Source: Fibrella arboris (GTDB lineage Bacteria > Bacteroidota > Bacteroidia > Cytophagales > Spirosomataceae). From it: a stretch of 64,000 bases of DNA. Location: NCBI RefSeq assembly GCF_041321095.1, contig NZ_JBGGWE010000015.1, positions 62,001 to 126,000 on the forward strand, in the 5' to 3' direction. Position numbers and translations under genes: made by a program. Under the pieces are notes generated by a model. It was given only the letters and a program-made list of their open reading frames with translations, ran no database searches and was not told the origin of the DNA. Below are positions 53,065-62,366 of the stretch, in pieces; within the stretch, counting starts at the first letter, position 1, and every line of letters begins with the position of its first letter.

Positions 53065-54395
53065 CAGGCTCGAACAGGTTGTTGGTTATGACGGACTAGT
53101 TGGTTTTCAAGGGCCAGGCAAGCGGATTCAGTACCGTCTTCTGCCGCCAGTTGGATACGCACCTGATCAGCATGTTGCTGGTAAACAGGGTCAGTCAGTA
53201 GGTACGTCAGTTCAGCCGCAACACGACGGGCCGAATAGTGGGGGGGCGTAAGAATCCGCCCCACACCAAGTCGCCTTGCCCGAACAGCATTATCGGGCTG
53301 ATCATGGGCATGCGGCACAATCAGCATGGGTCGACCCGCCCGCAGCACCTGCGCCGTGGTCCCCACGCCTCCCTGATGCACCACTACCGCCGCCTGGTCG
53401 AACAGCGCCTGATGGGGGGCGTAATCAACAAGTAATACGTCTGGATTGTCGACAGCCTGGCTTAGCCCTTCCTGCGGAAAACCACCCGTGAGCAATACCG
53501 CCCGGCACCCCAGCAGACCAACGGCTTTCAGGCTTTCGGCATAGAACGTACCGGCCGCGAAAATGGCCGACGAGCCCAGCGTAAACACGACCGGCGGCGG
53601 GCCTGCCGCCAGAAACGAAGCCAGCGCGGTTGATGGCGGAAGCAGCGGCGCGGCATCGTAGAAGAGAAACCCCGTTGCCCGGGCCTGCGCAGGCCAGTCG
53701 CGTTGGGGGGCACCGAGCAGCGGAGAAAACAGCGCCAGCACACAACCAGGGGCATGTTGCCCATCGAGCAACGGATCAGCAGCGGATGGCAAACCCAGGT
53801 CGGCACGTAGCTGCTGAATCGGTTTCGACCAGGAGCGCAACCGTTGCCGAACGCCTTTCCGTAACAACCTGATCAGGAACGTACCCAGCGTGGATGCGCC
53901 CAGCCGCTGGGGCGTCAGCCAGTCGGAAATGCTAAACACGGACGGGTCATCGACCGACAAAAACGAGATAGGTGATAACACCGAAGACACCCAGGCAATG
54001 CCTGTTTTCTCGGCCACGAGCGGCGCAGCCAATACCAGTGGGTGGCTCACCAGCAGGTCGGTACCCCTTGTCATCGCAATCAGATCGTCGTAACAATCCC
54101 GAACGTTCGGAATCAGCAGTTCGCGGTACACGTACTCGGGACCCCGTTTTGGGTCCATCAGTCGACGGCCAAGTTCAGGCACTGACGTTCCTGAAGCGGC
54201 CACATCCGGGCGGAGCGGCCTGAATACCAGTTCCAGCGCTTCGATGGTTTCGCGGAAGAGCTCACTGCTGGCCACCGTTACCCGGTGGCCCCGTTTTTTC
54301 AGCGCCATCGCCAGTTGCAGATACGGATACACGTCGCCCAGGGTGCCATAGGTAGCCACCACAATAGACGTACCTGCGCTAAATGGCTTGTTCAT
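53064..54395 (-). CDS. GT1-type glycosyltransferase (UDP-glycosyl/sterol-glucosyltransferase-like)
   Basis: 443 residues. N-terminal acceptor domain with ATYGTLGDVYPYLQLAMALK and DVAASGTSVPELGR; donor domain with VVFTLGSSA, DYAPHQALF, then HQGGVGTTAQVLRAGRPMLIVPHAHDQ (written in two parts here: HQGGVGTTAQ, then PHAHDQPDNA), the plant-secondary-product-glycosyltransferase-like signature. The nearest characterised types glycosylate hydrophobic acceptors such as sterols, carotenoids and macrolides. Overlaps the lipase-maturation-factor gene by 4 bp upstream and FkbM by 1 bp downstream. Soluble or membrane-peripheral. Confidence 0.9.
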   Translation of the reverse strand: MNKPFSAGTSIVVATYGTLGDVYPYLQLAMALKKRGHRVTVASSELFRETIEALELVFRPLRPDVAASGTSVPELGRRLMDPKRGPEYVYRELLIPNVRDCYDDLIAMTRGTDLLVSHPLVLAAPLVAEKTGIAWVSSVLSPISFLSVDDPSVFSISDWLTPQRLGASTLGTFLIRLLRKGVRQRLRSWSKPIQQLRADLGLPSAADPLLDGQHAPGCVLALFSPLLGAPQRDWPAQARATGFLFYDAAPLLPPSTALASFLAAGPPPVVFTLGSSAIFAAGTFYAESLKAVGLLGCRAVLLTGGFPQEGLSQAVDNPDVLLVDYAPHQALFDQAAVVVHQGGVGTTAQVLRAGRPMLIVPHAHDQPDNAVRARRLGVGRILTPPHYSARRVAAELTYLLTDPVYQQHADQVRIQLAAEDGTESACLALENQLVRHNQQPVRA

Positions 54396-56662
54396 GATTG
54401 GTGGTGCTGTGCCGGTGCCGGCTCAACAATGGCCCATTGGCCCGTAGCGGGGTGGCGAGACATGGTTGGTAGCTGTTCATCGGCGGGATCATAAAATTGC
54501 TGGCTGACGAAGGGTATCATCGTCAGAAAACCGGGGAGGCCGTCTAGCGCTTTTACTTCCGAGATCTGAATGGCCAGTCGAAGTTTCCGGGCCTGAAACA
54601 CCAGCGTATCGAACCAGAAAAGCCCCAGGTAATAAAAACTCTCTTCGGCGTTGAAATCAGTGGCATGGGTCATTGCCCCGGCCGGATGCAGCCACACAGC
54701 CGTGTAGGCACTGGATCCTTTCCCGATAATATGATGGGCAAAAAGCGCTAACCTGAACGGGTCGCCTTCAGCTAGTTTTGATGACGCATCGGCCGACAGG
54801 TACGGTTTTAGGCGGGCAAGCAACAACAGCGCCAGCCGGTTCAGCATCGTTTCCAGGTCCTGTAGTTCACGGGCCGTGTACCGCGCCCGCATTCGGCTGA
54901 CGGCATTGGGCATGTTGGCCCAAACCGGGCCTTCGGTCCGTATCGACTCAATCCATTTGTTCCAGAACTCGTCGAGCCCCACCGATAATCCGTTGGTAGC
55001 GGCCACCCAAGCGGGCCAGACGGAGTCATCGCTGGCGTTTGCCAATAAGGCCTGTAGCGTCGGTGTACGCTGCTGCCAGATCGTAGCGTCGGGGTGGAAG
55101 TTCTCAGGAATTGCCCAGCGTTGATCTAGCTTGCGTTTGTTCGGCCCCGTGGCAGGCAAATGGGTCGATACCAGCGTTTTGTGCCACCAGTGACCCGTTT
55201 TCTGACGTTCAGCGAAGGTGGTTGGCTGAAACCGGTACAACATCATCCGTACCTGAGTGGGCAGGTTTTCGGCCTTAAACGGGCTGTTCCGAAACAATGC
55301 CTGTGCGCCTGGTTCGCCCATCAGTAGTTGCTGCATCAGGCAATCCATGGTCGAACTGTGGGCAAAGTCGAATGGATTGCCGCCGCCCATTGTCGACCAA
55401 ATGAAATTGGCGTCGTTCGTTCCATACGTTTCATAGAAAATGGCGTGGTCGAAGCGGGGGTGATAGGGCGCTACAAAACGCGGCGGCGATGTTTCGGTGG
55501 TGGGTGTGTACCGATATTCGTAGGGCAGCCAGGTACGTCCTCCGTCGGGAGAGCCTTCCATCACCGGCACCCAACGAATGGGCGGACCACTGGTAGGCGG
55601 AAACACCCCGTATGTATGCACCAGCCGAAACCGAAGCAGTGCCCGGTAAAAGGCCAGTACCGGTTGAACGCCGGGCAGGCGAATGGTTTGCAGCGAAGGC
55701 CAGTACAGCCACGTGAACGTACACCAGCTGTTGAACGGCAGGTTGATCAGCCCACCCAGCGCCCAAAGCCCCAATACGGTGTAGGTGACCGGGTGCGTGA
55801 TCACCGTTGCCAGCGACGTATCGAACAACGACGCCGACCGATCGAGCAGGGTGAGGCAGAGCACGATGGTCAGCACATTGAAAAAGCCGAAGTTGCTGAT
55901 GAGCTGAATGCCAATCATGAGCCCTACCGTTGCTACCGCCACCACGATTCGTGTATCGCCCGTAAAAAACACACCGAATGGTAACACGATTTCGACCAGA
56001 AAAGCTACCCAGAGCACAGCCTGAAATACCCAGGCGGGTAATCGGTAGGCATACCAGGCCAGGTACGTTGGCAACGGAATGTTGACCATGAAGCTTTGGA
56101 AATAGCCCTTATCGAGCAGGCTGCCGCCCATAAATTTATACTTCCCGAAGCCAAACAGCACCCGGAAAAACAGCCAGCGGTACGCCCATGCCACAAGGGG
56201 CAACGGGGCGCTTGCCATAGCGACCTGAGGCAGCGGAGGCAGATTGGGTAGAAAGAGGGCCAGAAAACCAGCCTCCAGCAACAGGCAGTCCCACGGGTAG
56301 CTCATGCCCACGGCAATGTCGAGCGATTGATATACCAGCCAGCAGATCAGCAGGCCCAGCAGGGCGTAAGGGCCACCGTAGATGACCAGCAGGGCCGCAC
56401 CGCTACCGGCCAGTACCATCCCTTTCAGCATTCGGTCGCTGGCGTTCAGCCAGAGCAACGTCGGGAAGTACGCAAACCGTCGCCAGCCGGGGTAATGCGC
56501 CTGAATGTGCGCCAGTTTCTGGGCAACCGACGCAAGGCCGCGCGCCCCTGCCAGCGGCAGCACCTGCTGGTACAGTTGCGCCAGGGCGATCAGGTAGACC
56601 ACGCCCAGCGCCCGCACAAACAGGCCCCAGACAACGGTGGCGTCAGGTACGTGTAGTGTCAT
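54392..56662 (-). CDS. Lipase maturation factor family membrane protein
   Basis: 756 residues. The first ~330 residues hold about eight to ten membrane segments with the family signature FFRVLFGFGKYKFMGG and YPWDCLLLEAGFL. A middle soluble region has the PRFVAPYHPRFDHAIFYE pattern. The C-terminal ~270 residues, soluble and Asp/Arg-rich, are an addition I do not recognise. LMF1 in animals helps lipases to fold in the ER; the bacterial members have no established function. Here it leads a tight operon of lipid- or terpenoid-modifying genes. Confidence 0.85.
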   Translation of the reverse strand: MTLHVPDATVVWGLFVRALGVVYLIALAQLYQQVLPLAGARGLASVAQKLAHIQAHYPGWRRFAYFPTLLWLNASDRMLKGMVLAGSGAALLVIYGGPYALLGLLICWLVYQSLDIAVGMSYPWDCLLLEAGFLALFLPNLPPLPQVAMASAPLPLVAWAYRWLFFRVLFGFGKYKFMGGSLLDKGYFQSFMVNIPLPTYLAWYAYRLPAWVFQAVLWVAFLVEIVLPFGVFFTGDTRIVVAVATVGLMIGIQLISNFGFFNVLTIVLCLTLLDRSASLFDTSLATVITHPVTYTVLGLWALGGLINLPFNSWCTFTWLYWPSLQTIRLPGVQPVLAFYRALLRFRLVHTYGVFPPTSGPPIRWVPVMEGSPDGGRTWLPYEYRYTPTTETSPPRFVAPYHPRFDHAIFYETYGTNDANFIWSTMGGGNPFDFAHSSTMDCLMQQLLMGEPGAQALFRNSPFKAENLPTQVRMMLYRFQPTTFAERQKTGHWWHKTLVSTHLPATGPNKRKLDQRWAIPENFHPDATIWQQRTPTLQALLANASDDSVWPAWVAATNGLSVGLDEFWNKWIESIRTEGPVWANMPNAVSRMRARYTARELQDLETMLNRLALLLLARLKPYLSADASSKLAEGDPFRLALFAHHIIGKGSSAYTAVWLHPAGAMTHATDFNAEESFYYLGLFWFDTLVFQARKLRLAIQISEVKALDGLPGFLTMIPFVSQQFYDPADEQLPTMSRHPATGQWAIVEPAPAQHHQS

Positions 56663-56683
56663 AGTGAAGTGGGTTAGGTGCTC

Positions 56684-56749
56684 CTCGTCATTAAGTGGTC
56701 ATTCACTGGCCGGAACTGCTTTTGCGATGAATGACCGCTTAATGACGAG
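56684..56749. repeat. 22-bp-arm inverted repeat inside the terpenoid cluster
   Basis: Arms 56684-56705 and 56728-56749 pair with one G-U-compatible mismatch around a 22-base loop. It sits in the 101-base gap between the fused prenyl synthase gene and the lipase-maturation-factor gene, both on the minus strand. It may limit read-through, so the downstream genes could be less expressed than the fusion. Confidence 0.85.
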
Positions 56750-56763
56750 AAGCCTACGACTGC

Positions 56764-59058
56764 TTAATAATGTCGCTCCAAGACATACCAGCCAAAAGCC
56801 CGCAGTTTGATCTTCACATCCGAATCAGGGATGAGCTCATCGAGTCGGGCCCAGGCAGCTTCGACCAGTTCGCTGGCCTGTTGCTGGCACGCATCAATGG
56901 CACCGCAGTTTTCCAGCGTCGCAATCACATCCGCCACAACCTCAGGCGATTGGGGCTTGCGGTGAATCGTTTGCCAGAGCGACTGACGGGCTGTTAGGGG
57001 CAGCCGGCTCATGGCTTTGGCCACAGGCATGGTCACTTTTCCGCACATGATGTCTTCGCCCAGGGTTTTCAGGTCGTTTTCAAAACCCCGCAGGTTCAGC
57101 ACATCGTCGATGATCTGGAAAGCGAGGCCCAGCGCTTCGAAGAAGTCGCCCAAAGCAGCCGCCTGCGCGGTGCTTCCACCGGCTATCACCACACCCAGCT
57201 CGGCCAACGACCGGGCCGGGACTGCCGATTTCAGGCGGTGAACGGCCAGAATCCGTTCTTCCAGCTGACTACCCCGACTATAAGCCACTACCTCGGGCAT
57301 CAGGCTGTCGAAGCCATCGATATCGATTGCCTGGCCTGCATGAGCTGCCCGCATCATCTCGAAATACATGGCATAGATGGCCAGCTTCTGGGCGTCGGTC
57401 AATGCGGAGTTGGCCAGCAACAGTTCACCGAGGAAATAGCAGGCATTGCCGGCATTGATCGCCGTTGCTTCGCCGTAAATCATATGGCAGGAGGCATCGC
57501 CCCGCCGAATCACCGACCGATCCTGCACATCGTCGACGATCAGCGAACCCGTATGCAGCAGTTCGGGCCAGGCCAGCCAGTTCACAAACAACTGCGAATT
57601 GCCACCCACCGCATCCATACAGGCCAGCGCCGCGTAGGATCGCCATGACTTACCGCCCCGATCCACCATCTCCCGAATGGGCTTAAGCAACGTCCGGCTA
57701 TACTGGTCGCGATTCAGCCCGTCGAGGTAATGGTGGTGCCGGTTCGTGGCGACCAGGCTGTAAAGCTGATCGTCGGACGGCGTGAGGGGCAGCAGGGCCT
57801 GAACGGCCTTACGGGTCTCTTTGGTGACGGCCCGGAAAAAATCACTTAGTTGCTCCATAGTACCGAAGCCGCTCCGTTCCACATAGCCCATGCCCACGAC
57901 CGATTCGCCCTGAAACGTGCCGCTGACCCGCATCCGACCTTCCCAGAAGGCTGGCTTTGAAATCATGGTCACAAACTCCTGGGCGGCAAATTCCGCGTCG
58001 GCATACAGGCTGATACCCGCCGCCGGAATGTCCAGTTGCCAGGCCGTTGGGTACGTTGTAAAGGTTCGGGTGCTGGTCCAGTTGTGCAACGGCAGCAACG
58101 TAAACTTGTCGTATTGCTGCACAGCACCGGCAGGATCAACCACAACGATCCAGTGGCCACAGCTGGCTCCGTCGGCCAGGTTATCATACAGGTCGTAGGC
58201 ACTAATCTGGTAGCCGTTGACCAGTTGCACCGAAATCCAGTTCCAGGCAATGTCGTGCCGCAGCTCTTTCCGGGGCGTTTCGGTCGTTGGTTTACCAAAC
58301 TCGTGATCATACCAGCCCGATGCCTGCGCCACGGCGGTAGGCTGGCCTGCCAGGGTAAGTTCCCCCTCAACAATGCAGTTTGGCATGAAGTAGTAGAACA
58401 TATCCTCGCCCGACGTACCACGCACTACGCCATCGTCGCCGTGCCGAACAGGAGCCGTTTGCGGCGCGAAGAACAGATCGCAGCCCGTCTGTCCGTCGGC
58501 ATGCATAATCGTCAGGCGGTACCGGCCGTCTGGTTGTTTGACAAACCGGTTGCCATCGTAATCGAGCGACAGGGTCCCCCCGCTTAGCACGGCCGGACGG
58601 GTCATGAGCCGGTCGGGGCTGGGTACGTTCTTCTTCACCAGCACCTCGCGCAACGCCCGTTGTAGCAGGGGGTCAGTCGTTTCGTCGCCCTGGTCCAGCA
58701 TTTCCAGCCCAATTTCAGGAGCCAGCGGGTCTACCAGCGATTCGCTGTGGTAGGTGCCGGCACTGGCATCTGTTATGGCCCAGGTCATCGAGTGGGCGAA
58801 TTGCAAGGCGCCCGTCTGTTCATCGCGGCCGACGGCTAACTGAAAAAACGAGGCAAACAGCGAACAGGCTCGTCCGTCGGATAAGGTCAGGTGACTGTTT
58901 ACATACCACCATTCAATCGTAGACGAGGCGTGGGGCAGATCGTGAACCGCCAGGTTCAGCGGACCGGGGCCGGGCCAGTCGGTTGGAAAATTATTGGGTT
59001 CTATGGATGGTTGGCCTACTTGACTATCGGTAGCTGTCCTAGAAGTAGATATCGGCAT
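56764..59058 (-). CDS. CrtC/AttH-like domain fused to an isoprenyl diphosphate synthase
   Basis: 764 residues from the ATG at 59058; the frame extends to 59202 but the added 48 residues are basic, without family features. Residues ~20-405 resemble the CrtC/AttH (hydroxyneurosporene synthase, lipocalin-like) family: EWWY at 49-52, WYDHEFG at 249-255 and AWNWISVQL at 271-279. From ~445 an all-helical trans-prenyl synthase follows: GGK at 468-470, first Asp-rich motif DDVQD at 509-513, second DDVLN at 651-655, GKVTMP at 673-678. The C-terminal half should condense isopentenyl diphosphate into a prenyl diphosphate; the N-terminal half may hydrate or cyclise a terpenoid. The open frame is continuous across the junction. 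I know of no described enzyme with this order, but that is memory, not a search. Confidence 0.88.
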   Translation of the reverse strand: MPISTSRTATDSQVGQPSIEPNNFPTDWPGPGPLNLAVHDLPHASSTIEWWYVNSHLTLSDGRACSLFASFFQLAVGRDEQTGALQFAHSMTWAITDASAGTYHSESLVDPLAPEIGLEMLDQGDETTDPLLQRALREVLVKKNVPSPDRLMTRPAVLSGGTLSLDYDGNRFVKQPDGRYRLTIMHADGQTGCDLFFAPQTAPVRHGDDGVVRGTSGEDMFYYFMPNCIVEGELTLAGQPTAVAQASGWYDHEFGKPTTETPRKELRHDIAWNWISVQLVNGYQISAYDLYDNLADGASCGHWIVVVDPAGAVQQYDKFTLLPLHNWTSTRTFTTYPTAWQLDIPAAGISLYADAEFAAQEFVTMISKPAFWEGRMRVSGTFQGESVVGMGYVERSGFGTMEQLSDFFRAVTKETRKAVQALLPLTPSDDQLYSLVATNRHHHYLDGLNRDQYSRTLLKPIREMVDRGGKSWRSYAALACMDAVGGNSQLFVNWLAWPELLHTGSLIVDDVQDRSVIRRGDASCHMIYGEATAINAGNACYFLGELLLANSALTDAQKLAIYAMYFEMMRAAHAGQAIDIDGFDSLMPEVVAYSRGSQLEERILAVHRLKSAVPARSLAELGVVIAGGSTAQAAALGDFFEALGLAFQIIDDVLNLRGFENDLKTLGEDIMCGKVTMPVAKAMSRLPLTARQSLWQTIHRKPQSPEVVADVIATLENCGAIDACQQQASELVEAAWARLDELIPDSDVKIKLRAFGWYVLERHY

Positions 59059-59233
59059 ATATAGCTGGTTGAATGAACAGGTGTACCTACTAATATATGT
59101 ACGACTACTTAGGCCTTTTTCTATATTTTTTAAACGGTCGATCCAGCGGCATACTACCCTACGTGACGCACCTGGCTCGTTACCACCAGCTCGATTGGGC
59201 ACAATCGCAGCCTTACCAACTAACCATTTTTTC

Positions 59234-59241
59234 TATATTTG
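59234..59241 (+). promoter_or_regulatory. Candidate -7 box (TATATTTG) before the TonB-C paralogues
   Basis: Exact TAnnTTTG match 22 bases before the ATG at 59264, in the divergent gap with the fused prenyl synthase gene. The -33 position has TTAC rather than TTTG. Confidence 0.5.
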
Positions 59242-59263
59242 ACACGTACGATTTCCTGTCTCT

Positions 59264-60781
59264 ATGAAGCCCTGTCGCCGTTTCTTTTTTAGCTTATTGC
59301 TGGCTACGCTTCTGAGTGTATCGAAGGGGTATACTCAATCGCCGGTCTATGCCCCCTTCGAGGTTGATTCGGTAGCCAGCCCGCGAGGTGGCCAGTCGAC
59401 GCTGGAAACCTTTCTGTTGGCTAACCTCCAGAAGCCCTTTATGGCTAAACTGGTTAACGCTACGGGAAAAGTTATCGTTAAAGCTACTGTCGAGGCGGAT
59501 GGCGTACTCACCGACGTTCAACTGGTACGTGGTTTGCGCCCCGACTGCGATCAGGAAGCCATGCGTGTCATGCGTCTGTTCAACGCCTGGAGGCCCGCGC
59601 TGAAAGCTGGTGTTCCCGTTCGGCAAACCATCACCTATGCCGTACCATTTTACGCCAACCTACCTATCGATGCCAAGCCTCGTTTAGAAGGTGGATTTTG
59701 GGTAACCCAGTATCTGGATTGGCAAGGCAATGTGCTGAGCGGGCTCGATGCAGCCAATTTACCAGCAGAACGGTTAGTCATTATCACTACGCCAGTAGAT
59801 GCCTTTGGTCATACCATCGGCGACGCTAAGGTGGTAAACCGTGGTCCTTTAGGCAGTAAAACGCATTCCATTTATTATTTCCGCTTTCACGAGCTGCCTA
59901 GTACCAGTCAAACAGTCAGAGCGTTTCAATCAGCGCTAACCACTCCAACTTGTTCTATGCATGGCGAAGTACTAACGCGCACTCAGAACGGACGAATACG
60001 TAGTAGCGCCTGGTACAACCGCTACCAGTTGTATGAGCAGCGAACCTTTTTTGACAACGGTTTGGTGGAAGAACTGCGTGAACGTCAGGGTGAACTTATT
60101 CGTGTGGCTACCTGGTATCCAAACGGGCAGTTGAAGCAAGTTTCATACTTTAACGCACAGCCCAAAACAGACTACGATGAAACACTGGTGACTGACTATT
60201 GGGATAGTACAGGAGTTCAAACCATCCGCGATGGTGTAGGTCTCCTTCGCTGGGTTGAGACTGTGGCGTCGCTCAAAGACACGTCTGTTTCTACTTATTT
60301 TATTCAGCAAGCCGGTTACAAACAAGGTTTAAAAAATGGCTTAGGCACTGGCAGCTTCGTAGACGGCTCATACCGCTATACCGAAACCTATGATAGCGGT
60401 ATTTGTCGGGGCGGATTTTCGGTCAACGCAACTGGCGATACTGTGCGTTACACAACCCCTTATCAGGCACCCGTTTTTCGAGATGGGCTCGCGGCTCAGG
60501 AGCTATTTTTTAAAACCGAGCTTATGTACCCGCTTAAACTCAAGCGAACCGGTATCCGTGGATCAACCTGGGTTAAGTTTCTGATCAGCCCTACCGGCGC
60601 GTTATCGAACTACAGTTTTTCACATACACTTCACCCTGATTTGGAAGCCGAGGTCGTACGCGTACTAGATGCATCAAAAGGACGCTGGCAACCTGCTATG
60701 GTGCGTGGTGAACCTATTGCAACGACCCATCAGCTGCTTTTCATGTTTCAACTTGATCTCCTGCCGGGTATCCGCTTCTGA
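59264..60781 (+). CDS. TonB C-terminal-domain protein with MORN/YwqK-like repeats, paralogue 1
   Basis: 505 residues with a signal peptide ending near KGYTQS. An N-terminal TonB-C-like domain (~30-130: GKVIVKATVEADGVLTDVQL, PDCDQEAMRVM) and a C-terminal one (~410-495: IRGSTWVKFLISPTGALSNY) flank a central region of YwqK/MORN-like strands (TWYPNGQLKQVSYF; FFDNGLVEELRE). It lacks a transmembrane TonB anchor, so it is probably a periplasmic or outer-membrane-associated protein rather than a classical energy transducer. Paralogue 2 follows 34 bases later. Function unknown. Confidence 0.82.
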   Translation: MKPCRRFFFSLLLATLLSVSKGYTQSPVYAPFEVDSVASPRGGQSTLETFLLANLQKPFMAKLVNATGKVIVKATVEADGVLTDVQLVRGLRPDCDQEAMRVMRLFNAWRPALKAGVPVRQTITYAVPFYANLPIDAKPRLEGGFWVTQYLDWQGNVLSGLDAANLPAERLVIITTPVDAFGHTIGDAKVVNRGPLGSKTHSIYYFRFHELPSTSQTVRAFQSALTTPTCSMHGEVLTRTQNGRIRSSAWYNRYQLYEQRTFFDNGLVEELRERQGELIRVATWYPNGQLKQVSYFNAQPKTDYDETLVTDYWDSTGVQTIRDGVGLLRWVETVASLKDTSVSTYFIQQAGYKQGLKNGLGTGSFVDGSYRYTETYDSGICRGGFSVNATGDTVRYTTPYQAPVFRDGLAAQELFFKTELMYPLKLKRTGIRGSTWVKFLISPTGALSNYSFSHTLHPDLEAEVVRVLDASKGRWQPAMVRGEPIATTHQLLFMFQLDLLPGIRF

Positions 60782-60815
60782 GCTTATTCTAATCCTCACT
60801 CATTAACTCTTCTGT

Positions 60816-62288
60816 ATGCCATTCCGATTCTTACTTGCCCTCTCGCTACTTCTCAATCATGTAGATAGAGCGGCTGCGCAATCAGCGGTCTACAAACCCT
60901 TCGAAGTTGATTCAGTGGCCAGCCCGCGTGGTGGCCAGTCGATGCTGGAGACTTTTTTGGCCGCTAATCTGCAAAAGCCGTTCCTGGCAAAAGTGGCCAA
61001 CGTAACGGGCAAGGTGTTTGTCACGGCGGTAGTTGAGACCAACGGGTACGTATCGGATGTACAAATCATGCGCAGCCTCCGCCCCGACTGCGACCAGGAA
61101 GCACTGCGGGCCATGCGCCTGTTCAACGCCTGGAAGCCCGCGCAGAAAGCCGGTGTACCCGTTCGGCAGTTGGTAACGTACCCGGTTGTTTTTCAGGCGA
61201 ATGAGCCTTTGACTTACGCAGCAGGCAAGCTGATCGAGTTTTTCGACGGTAACCAAAGACCGACTACCGACAGCCGGAAGGCGCGTTTCCAGCAAACAAC
61301 GGCTATCGATTCCATTACGGGCCTGCCCAATGGCGAGTTGGTTTTGTCGGAGATAAAGTCGTCGGGCAAACTGCGCGAACTGGTCCGGCTGTCGTTCGCC
61401 AGGGTCGAAAACAAGCCGACTGGTGCTGGCGAACCAATCACCTATACGATGGGTCATAAACACGCAGACGGCACCTGGTATGGCTACGTGTACACGGTCG
61501 ACGGCACCAACCGGCTGCGTAATCGCCATCAGAAAATAACCGGTGAGACCACCACGTATGGCCCCGACGGGCTGGTTACTTTTCGGCAAACAGCCGACCG
61601 CTCGCACTACCACTGGCAGCCCAATGGACTGTTGAAGCAGATCGAGTTATTTGATAAAACCATCAATCAGCTCGCTGGTGAGTCGCCGTACCGGACAACA
61701 TCGGTCTGGGATAGTATGGCAACTCCGCTGGTGGTTGATGGCCATGGCCAGGCAAGCCTGACGAGTAAAGTCATGTCGCGATCCGTTGACACACAAGAGG
61801 TTGACTTCGTTGAATGGGGTAGTTGGGTCAACGGGTTGAAGCATGGCGTCTGGAAGGGAGCCTACAGCGACGGCTCGTATTCATACGAGGAATCGTTCGA
61901 AAACGGCAAACCGCTGGGTGGCTCGGCCATTATCAATAAAACGAAAACGATCACCTATACTGCCAGCCAGCAAAACCCGGAGTTTGAGGGCGGCATGAAA
62001 GAGATGTACGCTTTTCTGGCACAAAACATCAGATACCCGGCCGACGCCGCACGTAACGGGATACAGGGTAAGGTATTTATGGCCTTCACCGTCTGTACCG
62101 ATGGTACCCTCTGCGATTTCGAGCTGTTACAGGGCGTGGATAGGTCGTTAGATGCCGAAGCAGCCCGGGTCGTTAAAGCGTCGAGTGGCCGTTGGCAGCC
62201 CGGTTCTGTACGGGGCGAACCGGTTCGGGTCAAGTATAACATTCCGATTTCTTTTCAGATGGCAACAACGTCGACCATGTATCGGTAA
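60816..62288 (+). CDS. TonB C-terminal-domain protein with MORN/YwqK-like repeats, paralogue 2
   Basis: 490 residues, same layout as paralogue 1: signal peptide ending near RAAAQ, then VDSVASPRGGQS shared word for word with paralogue 1, TonB-C domain (GKVFVTAVVETNGYVSDVQI), central YwqK-like strands (HWQPNGLLKQIELFD) and a C-terminal TonB-C domain (IQGKVFMAFTVCTDGTL). The first ~110 residues of the mature proteins are much more alike than the rest, which suggests constraint or conversion there. The last ~100 residues are closer to standard TonB-C than in paralogue 1 (YPADAARNGIQG). Confidence 0.82.
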   Translation: MPFRFLLALSLLLNHVDRAAAQSAVYKPFEVDSVASPRGGQSMLETFLAANLQKPFLAKVANVTGKVFVTAVVETNGYVSDVQIMRSLRPDCDQEALRAMRLFNAWKPAQKAGVPVRQLVTYPVVFQANEPLTYAAGKLIEFFDGNQRPTTDSRKARFQQTTAIDSITGLPNGELVLSEIKSSGKLRELVRLSFARVENKPTGAGEPITYTMGHKHADGTWYGYVYTVDGTNRLRNRHQKITGETTTYGPDGLVTFRQTADRSHYHWQPNGLLKQIELFDKTINQLAGESPYRTTSVWDSMATPLVVDGHGQASLTSKVMSRSVDTQEVDFVEWGSWVNGLKHGVWKGAYSDGSYSYEESFENGKPLGGSAIINKTKTITYTASQQNPEFEGGMKEMYAFLAQNIRYPADAARNGIQGKVFMAFTVCTDGTLCDFELLQGVDRSLDAEAARVVKASSGRWQPGSVRGEPVRVKYNIPISFQMATTSTMYR

Positions 62289-62366
62289 AAGGGGGGCGAA
62301 TCTGCTCCTGTCGTAACAGGCCAAACCTGCGTGCTGTCATAGCTACGCTTTCCGGCCGAAAGACCG

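Noticed and set aside
49648..59058. Standard carotenoid cluster
   Set aside because: No crtB, crtI, crtY or crtZ homologue is present; a CrtC-like domain and a prenyl synthase alone do not make a carotenoid pathway.
56764..59202. Longer form of the fusion protein starting at 59202
   Set aside because: The extra 48 residues are basic and unlike the family, and lie in the probable promoter region of a divergent gap; the ATG at 59058 is preferred.
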